DNA of 5,295 bases from an uncultured Collinsella sp. GTDB taxonomy: Bacteria > Actinomycetota > Coriobacteriia > Coriobacteriales > Coriobacteriaceae. Under the pieces are notes generated by a model. It was given only the letters and a program-made list of their open reading frames with translations, made no database searches and was not told the DNA's origin. Shown here one piece after another: positions 1 to 4,388 of the stretch; within the stretch, counting starts at the first letter, position 1, and every line of letters starts with the position of its first letter. Where the stretch lies: contig USNX01000101.1 of the NCBI GenBank assembly GCA_900556205.1, positions 1-5,295 of the forward strand, written 5' to 3'. The translations under genes were made by a program, and so were the position numbers.

Positions 1-23
1 CACCGAGCCGTCATCGAACTTAG
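1..23 (+). CDS. Possible last codons of an upstream gene (5' part outside window)
   Basis: A forward frame reads P-S-R-H-R-T and stops at TAG (21-23), one base before the stem of a strong intrinsic terminator. That arrangement is what the end of a gene transcribed in from the left would look like. Six codons cannot identify a product, and the other two frames run on through the terminator, so this rests only on the position of the stop. The true gene end may also lie left of the window. Confidence 0.22.
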
Positions 24-56
24 AAGGGGGAGGCCTCGCGGCCTCCCCCTTTTTTT
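24..56 (+). terminator. Intrinsic terminator of the upstream gene, abutting IS copy 1
   Basis: There is a perfect 12-bp stem, AAGGGGGAGGCC (24-35) with GGCCTCCCCCTT (40-51), closed by a TCGC loop and running into a T-tract (50-56). This is a textbook rho-independent terminator for rightward transcription. The insertion sequence begins inside or directly after its T-tract. Confidence 0.9.
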
Positions 57-70
57 CAAGACTTTAGTCT

Positions 71-94
71 GCTGGCCGCGCAGCGGCCAGCTTT
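71..94 (+). terminator. Left-end hairpin of IS copy 1, terminator-like insulator
   Basis: A 9-bp perfect stem, GCTGGCCGC (71-79) with GCGGCCAGC (83-91), has a GCA loop and is followed by TTT. The U-run is short, so termination may be partial. Studied IS200 elements carry a comparable left-end hairpin that blocks transcription entering from outside; that role is inferred here. The small dyad GACTTTAGTC lies just before it, at 60-69. Confidence 0.6.
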
Positions 95-97
95 AAA

Positions 98-116
98 CCA
101 CCCGCTACGCGGGTGG
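98..116 (+). repeat. LE subterminal palindrome, IS copy 1 (probable TnpA binding site)
   Basis: A perfect 8-bp stem, CCACCCGC (98-105) with GCGGGTGG (109-116), has a TAC loop. The flanking AAA and the CCACCC/GGGTGG core recur in the right-end palindrome. This is expected of the imperfect palindromes that IS200/IS605 TnpA dimers bind as single-stranded hairpins. Confidence 0.75.
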
Positions 117-136
117 AGACAAACGGCTTTACAAAG

Positions 137-198
137 CCACCCCTCCGACCGATATTGACGATTGTTCAGGCCGTCAAGAATTCGAGTCGAAGGGATGG
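137..198 (+). promoter_or_regulatory. SD-sequestering hairpin of tnpA, IS copy 1
   Basis: Bases 137-149 (CCACCCCTCCGAC) pair with 186-198 (GTCGAAGGGATGG) at 11 of 13 positions; the two exceptions are A-C mismatches. Inside it, TTGACG (155-160) pairs perfectly with CGTCAA (172-177). The structure covers the whole SD (189-194), so ribosome access to tnpA should be poor. IS200 is known to repress its transposase with a leader structure of this kind. CCACCC at 137-142 could instead pair with GGGTGG at 111-116, which would free the SD. Confidence 0.6.
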
Positions 199-203
199 TC
201 GCC

Positions 204-662
204 ATGGCCCAGAAGGCCTACAGCCTTTCCCACACGAAGTGGATGTGCAAGTACCACATCGTGTTCACGCCGAAGTATAGGCGCAAAGTGATCTACAACC
301 AAATCAGGAGCGACATAGGGGAGATCCTCAGGAAGCTGTGCGAGTACAAGGGGATCGAGATGATCGAGGGGCACCTGATGCCAGACCACGTGCACGTGCT
401 GCTGGCGATCCCGCCGAAGTACAGCGTCGCGAGCGTCATGGGCTACCTGAAGGGGAAGAGCTCGCTGATGATATTCGACAGGCACGCCAACCTCAAGTAC
501 AAGTTCGGCAACAGGAAGTTCTGGGCGGAGGGCTACTACGTGTCCACCGTCGGCCTGAACGAGGCGACGATCGCCAAGTACATCAGGGAGCAGGAGTCCC
601 ACGACATCGCGCTGGACAAGCTGAGCGTGAAGGAGTACGAGGATCCCTTCAAGAGGAGGTGA
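204..662 (+). CDS. tnpA: IS200/IS605-family transposase TnpA (Y1 HUH), copy 1
   Basis: This is a single-strand transposase of the Y1 type: it nicks and rejoins hairpin ends of single-stranded DNA through a 5'-phosphotyrosine. Counted from ATG 204 it has 152 residues, the length of classical IS200 transposases. The HUH motif is H62-V63-H64 in PDHVHVLLAIP. The catalytic tyrosine should be Y126 in AKYIREQ, with Q130 at the usual metal-ligand position. The family blocks KYHIVFTPKYRRK (16-28) and GYLKGKSSLMIF (80-91) are clear. ATG 204 is preferred because GAAGGG (189-194) stands 9 bases upstream. ATG 195 touches that SD, and TTG 162 would add 14 residues lacking family similarity. Arginine is almost always AGG, unlike the host genes. 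The gene looks intact, and its product matches copy 2 in every residue. Confidence 0.95.
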   Translation: MAQKAYSLSHTKWMCKYHIVFTPKYRRKVIYNQIRSDIGEILRKLCEYKGIEMIEGHLMPDHVHVLLAIPPKYSVASVMGYLKGKSSLMIFDRHANLKYKFGNRKFWAEGYYVSTVGLNEATIAKYIREQESHDIALDKLSVKEYEDPFKRR

Positions 663-774
663 TCCTGCCGGTTCGACCGGCGCGCCACGGGTCAAGATGC
701 ACTAGGCCTGGACGAAGTCCGGGCCCGCGCCTTTAGACGCGAGCCCGGGGCCCGTGGGTTATACCCTAAGAGCA
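663..774 (+). other. Structured non-coding 3' region of IS copy 1
   Basis: About 110 bp between the tnpA stop and the right-end palindrome hold no plausible gene. Three dyads follow one another. GCCGGT (667-672) pairs with ACCGGC (676-681). CCGGGC (719-724) pairs with GCCCGG (743-748), with an inner CGCG/CGCG stem (726-729/738-741) and a loop containing CTTTAG. GGGT (756-759) pairs with ACCC (763-766). This could be a structured transcript tail, a processed RNA, or a relic of an omega-RNA-like segment. The sequence alone does not decide. Confidence 0.5.
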
Positions 775-797
775 AACCACCCTTTTTAAGGGTGGTT
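775..797 (+). repeat. RE subterminal palindrome, IS copy 1
   Basis: A perfect 10-bp stem, AACCACCCTT (775-784) with AAGGGTGGTT (788-797), has a TTT loop and stands six bases from the right border of identity (803). It shares the AAACCACCC/GGGTGG core with the left-end palindrome. This is the expected right-end recognition hairpin for TnpA. Confidence 0.8.
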
Positions 798-830
798 CTG
801 ATTGCGTCTACGCGCAACATTCCTTATGCA

Positions 831-912
831 ATTAAATCAATTTAATCATCCACCGCTGAATATAGACGTTCACCGTTCTTTGGTCGGTTCTTTGTTCTCA
901 ATGGACTAATAT
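831..912 (+). promoter_or_regulatory. Probable promoter region of the mutase gene
   Basis: The 181 bp between the IS and the mutase start must hold its promoter, since a terminator lies upstream. This stretch is AT-rich against its surroundings. TAATAT (907-912) is the best -10 by sequence but has only a poor -35 (TCGGTT, 884-889). TATAGA (861-866) is a second -10 candidate. A dyad ATTAAAT-CA-ATTTAAT (831-846) lies where the -35 of TATAGA would fall and may be an operator. An 8-bp direct repeat GTTCTTTG (875-882 and 887-894) and a small leader hairpin (920-935) are also present. I cannot fix the transcription start. Confidence 0.35.
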
Positions 913-984
913 TTGCTTTAGCGCACTGCTGCGCTTGTCCTGTTTTACACGGGTCGTTTTATTGATTGTGACGGAAGGACTCAT

Positions 985-2679
985 ATGGCAGATGTTCATG
1001 AGCTGCTTGATACTTGGATTGCCAATGTCAAGGACGAGGAGCTCCTCGCTGAGCTTAACACGATGAAGGAGCAGAGTGATGAGGACGCCATCACCGACGC
1101 TTTCTTCCAGGATCTCGCCTTCGGTACTGCCGGCCTTCGCGGCACTATCGGTGCGGGCACTAACCGTATGAATATCTATACGGTCGGTCGTGCGACCCAG
1201 GGATTCGCTGACTACCTCAATGCGACCTTCGAGCATCCGACGGTCGCCATCGCTCGCGATAGCCGCAATAAAGGTGAGCTGCTCGTCAAGACGACGGCTG
1301 CCATTCTTGCAGCAAACGGCGTGACTGCCCTCGTGTATCCCAAGATTTCTCCTGTGCCGACGCTCTCCTGGGCCGTCCGCGACCTTAAGTGCTCCGGTGG
1401 CATTTGCATGACCGCTAGTCATAATCCGGCGCCTTATAACGGCTATAAGGCCTATGGCCCCGACGGCTGCCAGATCACCAGCGAGGCCGCCGATGCAATT
1501 TCTAAGGCTATCGCCGAGACCGATACGTTCACCGGCGTGAAGTCCATGGACTTCGATGAGGCTCTTGAGCAGGGTCTGGTCAAATGGATCGATGACTCGT
1601 GCCTCGAGCGTTATTACGACGCCGTTCTCGCCCGCGGCGTGACTAACCTTTCTGCCGAGGAGATCGCTGGCGCTCCGCTTAAGCTCGTCTACACTCCGCT
1701 CAACGGCACTGGCCTCATTCCTGTCACGACGGTGCTCGAGCGCGCTGGCATCACTGATGTCACGGTTGTTCCCGAGCAGAAGGAGCCTAACGGCGATTTC
1801 CCGACCTGCCCGTATCCTAACCCCGAGATCCGTCAGGCCATGCAGAAGGGCATCGATCTCTGCGAGCAGGTTCACCCTGATTTGCTGCTTGCAACCGATC
1901 CCGACGCCGATCGCGTTGGCGTTGCCGTTAAGAATGGCGATGACTATCTGCTGCTGACCGGCAATGAGATGGGCGTTCTGCTGCTCGACTATATCTGCAA
2001 GACTCGCGCTGCCCGCGGTGAGGACCTCACTAAGAAGGTTGCTGTCACTACTATCGTTTCTTCCGCCATGGTTGACGCTCTGGCCGACGAGTACGGTTTT
2101 GAGCTCCGCCGCTGCCTGACGGGCTTCAAGTACATCGGTGACATCATTACTTCTCTTTCCGATGCTGGCGAGGTCGATCGCTTTATCTTCGGTTTTGAGG
2201 AGAGCTACGGCTATCTGGCCGGTGACCACGTGCGCGACAAGGACGCCGTGAGCACTTCGCTTCTGATTTGCCAGATGGCGCAGTACTATAAGCTCCAGGG
2301 CAAGAACCTTGCCGATGCGATGCACGAGCTTTACGAGAAGTATGGCTACTATCACAACAAGACGATTTCGCTGAGCTATCCGGGCGCTGAGGGTGCGGCA
2401 AAGATGGCCGGCATCATGGCTGGTCTGCGTGAGAACCCGCCCGCGGAGCTCGCCGGTTCCAAAATTGAGGCTGTCGTGGATTACAACACCTGCGTGAACG
2501 GCCTGCCGAAGGCTAACGTCATTGAGTTCGATCTTGAGGGCGGCAACAAGGGTATTGTTCGTCCTTCCGGCACCGAGCCCAAGATTAAGCTGTACATCTT
2601 CGCTAAGGGCGCGGATGCCGCCGAGGCTGATGCCGCACTTGACGCGATTGAGGAGTCTGGTCGCAAGTTGTTGGCCTAA
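985..2679 (+). CDS. pgcA: Phosphoglucomutase / phospho-sugar mutase (alpha-D-phosphohexomutase superfamily)
   Basis: This cytosolic enzyme is predicted to interconvert glucose 1-phosphate and glucose 6-phosphate (possibly the mannose phosphates too), feeding glycogen, UDP-glucose and cell-envelope sugar synthesis. All four superfamily signatures are intact in the 564 residues: the phosphoserine loop TASHNP with S145, the Mg-binding loop DPDADR (305-310), the sugar-specificity loop GFEESYG (403-409) and the phosphate loop RPSGTEPK (526-533). GTAGLRG (47-53) is also typical. The length matches the Gram-positive PgcA-like class, longer than the 450-residue GlmM/ManB class, so the symbol is given by similarity. 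ATG 985 follows GGAAGGA (973-979) by five bases. The gene appears monocistronic, with an IS copy on either side and a terminator downstream. Arginine codons are CGC/CGT, in contrast to tnpA. Exact substrate preference cannot be read from sequence. Confidence 0.93.
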   Translation: MADVHELLDTWIANVKDEELLAELNTMKEQSDEDAITDAFFQDLAFGTAGLRGTIGAGTNRMNIYTVGRATQGFADYLNATFEHPTVAIARDSRNKGELLVKTTAAILAANGVTALVYPKISPVPTLSWAVRDLKCSGGICMTASHNPAPYNGYKAYGPDGCQITSEAADAISKAIAETDTFTGVKSMDFDEALEQGLVKWIDDSCLERYYDAVLARGVTNLSAEEIAGAPLKLVYTPLNGTGLIPVTTVLERAGITDVTVVPEQKEPNGDFPTCPYPNPEIRQAMQKGIDLCEQVHPDLLLATDPDADRVGVAVKNGDDYLLLTGNEMGVLLLDYICKTRAARGEDLTKKVAVTTIVSSAMVDALADEYGFELRRCLTGFKYIGDIITSLSDAGEVDRFIFGFEESYGYLAGDHVRDKDAVSTSLLICQMAQYYKLQGKNLADAMHELYEKYGYYHNKTISLSYPGAEGAAKMAGIMAGLRENPPAELAGSKIEAVVDYNTCVNGLPKANVIEFDLEGGNKGIVRPSGTEPKIKLYIFAKGADAAEADAALDAIEESGRKLLA

Positions 2680-2713
2680 GGCTTTGAAAGCCTATTTCTA
2701 CAGTTAGACGGAG

Positions 2714-2747
2714 GAGGGGATCTCGGAAACGAGGTCCCCTCTTTATT
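2714..2747 (+). terminator. Intrinsic terminator of the mutase gene, abutting IS copy 2
   Basis: A 12-bp stem, GAGGGGATCTCG (2714-2725) with CGAGGTCCCCTC (2730-2741), contains one T-G wobble, a GAAA tetraloop and a tail TTTATT. It begins 34 bases after the mutase stop. On the opposite strand it lacks a T-run, so it should act mainly on rightward transcripts. The IS target bases TTCAA overlap the tail. Confidence 0.88.
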
Positions 2748-2761
2748 CAAGACTTTAGTCT

Positions 2762-2785
2762 GCTGGCCGCGCAGCGGCCAGCTTT
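2762..2785 (+). terminator. Left-end hairpin of IS copy 2, terminator-like insulator
   Basis: A GCTGGCCGC/GCGGCCAGC stem (2762-2770/2774-2782) is followed by TTT, as in copy 1. Here it adds a second stop signal right after the mutase terminator. The two lie about 20 bp apart. Confidence 0.55.
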
Positions 2786-2788
2786 AAA

Positions 2789-2807
2789 CCACCCGCTACG
2801 CGGGTGG
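2789..2807 (+). repeat. LE subterminal palindrome, IS copy 2
   Basis: CCACCCGC-TAC-GCGGGTGG is identical to 98-116 and is a probable TnpA recognition hairpin. Confidence 0.75.
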
Positions 2808-2827
2808 AGACAAACGGCTTTACAAAG

Positions 2828-2889
2828 CCACCCCTCCGACCGATATTGACGATTGTTCAGGCCGTCAAGAATTCGAGTCGAAGGGATGG
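2828..2889 (+). promoter_or_regulatory. SD-sequestering hairpin of tnpA, IS copy 2
   Basis: Outer strands 2828-2840 and 2877-2889 pair at 11 of 13 positions, and inner strands TTGACG (2846-2851) and CGTCAA (2863-2868) pair perfectly. The SD at 2880-2885 is buried, as in copy 1. Confidence 0.6.
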
Positions 2890-2894
2890 TCGCC

Positions 2895-3353
2895 ATGGCC
2901 CAGAAGGCCTACAGCCTTTCCCACACGAAGTGGATGTGCAAGTACCACATCGTGTTCACGCCGAAGTATAGGCGCAAAGTGATCTACAACCAAATCAGGA
3001 GCGACATAGGGGAGATCCTCAGGAAGCTGTGCGAGTACAAGGGGATCGAGATGATCGAGGGGCACCTGATGCCAGACCACGTGCACGTGCTGCTGGCGAT
3101 CCCGCCGAAGTACAGCGTCGCGAGCGTCATGGGCTACCTGAAGGGGAAGAGCTCGCTGATGATATTCGACAGGCACGCCAACCTCAAGTACAAGTTCGGC
3201 AACAGGAAGTTCTGGGCGGAGGGCTACTACGTGTCCACCGTCGGCCTGAACGAGGCGACGATCGCCAAGTACATCAGGGAGCAGGAGTCCCACGACATCG
3301 CGCTGGACAAGCTGAGCGTGAAGGAGTACGAGGATCCCTTCAAGAGGAGGTGA
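2895..3353 (+). CDS. tnpA: IS200/IS605-family transposase TnpA (Y1 HUH), copy 2
   Basis: The 152-residue protein is identical to that of copy 1, with HUH motif H62-V63-H64 and predicted catalytic Y126. ATG 2895 follows the GAAGGG SD (2880-2885) by nine bases; the alternatives TTG 2853 and ATG 2886 are less likely for the reasons given for copy 1. With no frameshift or stop, this copy is probably able to supply transposase. Its setting differs. Leftward transcription from the MATE-merR pair would run antisense through this gene, because the merR-like stop now lies inside the IS and no leftward terminator is visible before it. Confidence 0.95.
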   Translation: MAQKAYSLSHTKWMCKYHIVFTPKYRRKVIYNQIRSDIGEILRKLCEYKGIEMIEGHLMPDHVHVLLAIPPKYSVASVMGYLKGKSSLMIFDRHANLKYKFGNRKFWAEGYYVSTVGLNEATIAKYIREQESHDIALDKLSVKEYEDPFKRR

Positions 3354-3465
3354 TCCTGCCGGTTCGACCGGCGCGCCACGGGTCAAGATGCACTAGGCCT
3401 GGACGAAGTCCGGGCCCGCGCCTTTAGACGCGAGCCCGGGGCCCGTGGGTTATACCCTAAGAGCA
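3354..3465 (+). other. Structured non-coding 3' region of IS copy 2
   Basis: This equals 663-774. The dyads fall at 3358-3372, 3410-3439 and 3447-3457. The last few bases overlap the end of the merR-like reading frame on the reverse strand. Confidence 0.5.
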
Positions 3466-4338
3466 AACCACCCTTTTTAAGGGTGGTTCTGATTTGGACG
3501 GGGAAACGGGCACCGTAATCCGCGTTACGTAGGTGTCCGGATCGTCGCTGATGATGTCATCGATGATGGCGATCTCGCGTGAGGGGCCGGCGAGGACTAG
3601 GTCGTGCTCCCGCATATAGCCGAGCAGCTGCTCGTAGCGCGGGGTTGCTTGCCCGTGTGTGCCGCGAAAGCTAACGGTCAGACAGCGCGCAGCGGGTCGA
3701 ACCTCGACATCGCCCAGGTACTCGTCGGTATCGTCGAGGAGCAGAAAGACCTCGTCGTAGCCATCAAAGTCGCCGACGGCCAGACGTTCGGCGCTGATTC
3801 CTACGCCCAGGTTGCCCAGAAAGACAAAGGTCTCGTGCTGCCCCTTCTGCAGCTGACGAATCTGCCACTCCAGCGCATAGGCATCGGTGGGGTTGACGCG
3901 TTCGTGCAGCACAGCGCAGCGAAGCTCGGGTGTCTCGACCTCGCAGATGGTATCGAGCTCGGTGTTCAAAGCGCCGTGTAACAGAGCGAGTCGATTGTCG
4001 ATCTTTCGCGAAACGCGCTCCAGTTCGCGGCGTTTGCACTCGATGAGCTCCTGCTGCTGAGCTAGCTGCCGCTGCATCAGATCCACATCGCGCGTAGTCA
4101 CAAATTCGCGAATTTGCGCCAGCGGCAAATCGAGAACACGCAGGTGACTGATGGTATTGAGCGTGGAGAGCTGGCGTGCTCCGTAGTAGCGGTAGCCGCT
4201 TGCCGGGTCGGTATACGCCGGGTCGAGCAACCCCATCTGCTCGTAATGACGCAGCGTGCCCACGCTCAGGTTAAACAGGCGCGCCACTTCGCCAATGCGG
4301 AGCAGGCCCTCGGTATGTTCGGTATGTGCGTCCGTCAC
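3457..4338 (-). CDS. MerR-family transcriptional regulator with GyrI/BmrR-like effector domain; C-terminal tail replaced by IS
   Basis: This is a probable drug- or metabolite-responsive regulator. Residues 12-80 form a MerR winged helix-turn-helix: IGEVARLFNLSVGTLRHYE, then GLLDP, then SGYRYY at 47-52. Residues 85-118 look like the dimerising coiled coil. About 130-278 is an effector-binding domain of the BmrR/GyrI type, ending in DTYVTRITVPV. The start is GTG at 4338, seven bases after AAAGGAG (4352-4346). The gene follows the MATE gene by 50 bp on the same strand, so the two are probably co-transcribed and the regulator may control the exporter. Residues 283-293 and the TAG stop are encoded by the right end of IS copy 2, and residue 282 straddles the junction. 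The effector domain looks complete, so function is probably kept. The inducer is unknown. Confidence 0.88.
   Translation of the reverse strand: MTDAHTEHTEGLLRIGEVARLFNLSVGTLRHYEQMGLLDPAYTDPASGYRYYGARQLSTLNTISHLRVLDLPLAQIREFVTTRDVDLMQRQLAQQQELIECKRRELERVSRKIDNRLALLHGALNTELDTICEVETPELRCAVLHERVNPTDAYALEWQIRQLQKGQHETFVFLGNLGVGISAERLAVGDFDGYDEVFLLLDDTDEYLGDVEVRPAARCLTVSFRGTHGQATPRYEQLLGYMREHDLVLAGPSREIAIIDDIISDDPDTYVTRITVPVSPSKSEPPLKRVVCS
3466..3488 (+). repeat. RE subterminal palindrome, IS copy 2
   Basis: The 10-bp stem AACCACCCTT/AAGGGTGGTT with a TTT loop is the same as at 775-797. On the reverse strand these bases now encode part of the altered merR-like C-terminus. Confidence 0.8.
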
Positions 4339-4388
4339 AGGATCGCTCCTTTCGATGGGGGTGGGGGCGCCAGGCTCGCGCCGTACCG

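Larger units (their letters stand above)
60..803 (+). mobile_element. IS200-type insertion sequence, copy 1 (tnpA only)
   Basis: This element of about 744 bp carries one Y1 transposase gene and no tnpB. It has no terminal inverted repeats of the DDE type but has subterminal palindromes: LE at 98-116 and RE at 775-797, both built on ACCACCC...GGGTGG. Identity with copy 2 runs over 55-803. In this family the few bases of target at the left border are conserved between insertions and no target duplication is made, so 55-59 (TTCAA) is probably the target site and the element proper probably starts at 60. The borders are good to within a few bases. The right border may be 802, because T803 could match by chance. 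Confidence 0.93.
2751..3494 (+). mobile_element. IS200-type insertion sequence, copy 2 (tnpA only)
   Basis: This is an exact copy of the element at 60-803, in the same orientation. The left flank is the mutase terminator. On the right, the IS runs directly into the 3' end of the merR-like gene. Identity with copy 1 covers 2746-3494. The flanks differ completely on both sides, so this is an independent insertion rather than a simple duplication of a longer segment. The likely target is again TTCAA (2746-2750). Confidence 0.93.

Noticed and set aside
155..181. TTGACG (155-160) with AAGAAT (176-181) as a tnpA promoter
   Set aside because: The spacing is only 15 and the -10 is poor. TTGACG is better explained as one arm of the inner stem with CGTCAA.
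162..203. TTG 162 or ATG 195 as the tnpA start
   Set aside because: The extra residues have no counterpart in IS200 transposases and TTG 162 has no SD. ATG 195 directly touches GAAGGG with no spacer, while ATG 204 has a nine-base spacer and gives the family length of 152.
174..695. Reverse-strand and +2 open frames over tnpA (also 338-736, and the same in copy 2 at 2865-3386 and 3029-3427)
   Set aside because: They are shadows of tnpA: low-complexity Arg/Val/Leu-rich translations without a recognisable domain.
898..2355. Long reverse-strand open frame (485 codons) opposite the mutase gene
   Set aside because: The forward frame carries all mutase motifs with a good SD. The reverse frame matches no family I know and is a mirror of biased GC-rich codons.
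60..3494. Composite transposon carrying the mutase gene
   Set aside because: IS200-type elements move as single units through their own hairpin ends. The host terminator next to each copy and the merR junction are better explained by two separate insertions around a resident gene.
3604..3981. Forward open frame of 125 codons opposite the merR-like gene
   Set aside because: It overlaps the clear MerR/GyrI-like frame, lacks a convincing SD and shows no family features.
4339..4388. Terminator or separate promoter between the MATE and merR-like genes
   Set aside because: The 50 bp hold GC-rich runs and the merR SD but no stem with a T-tail and no recognisable -10/-35 pair.
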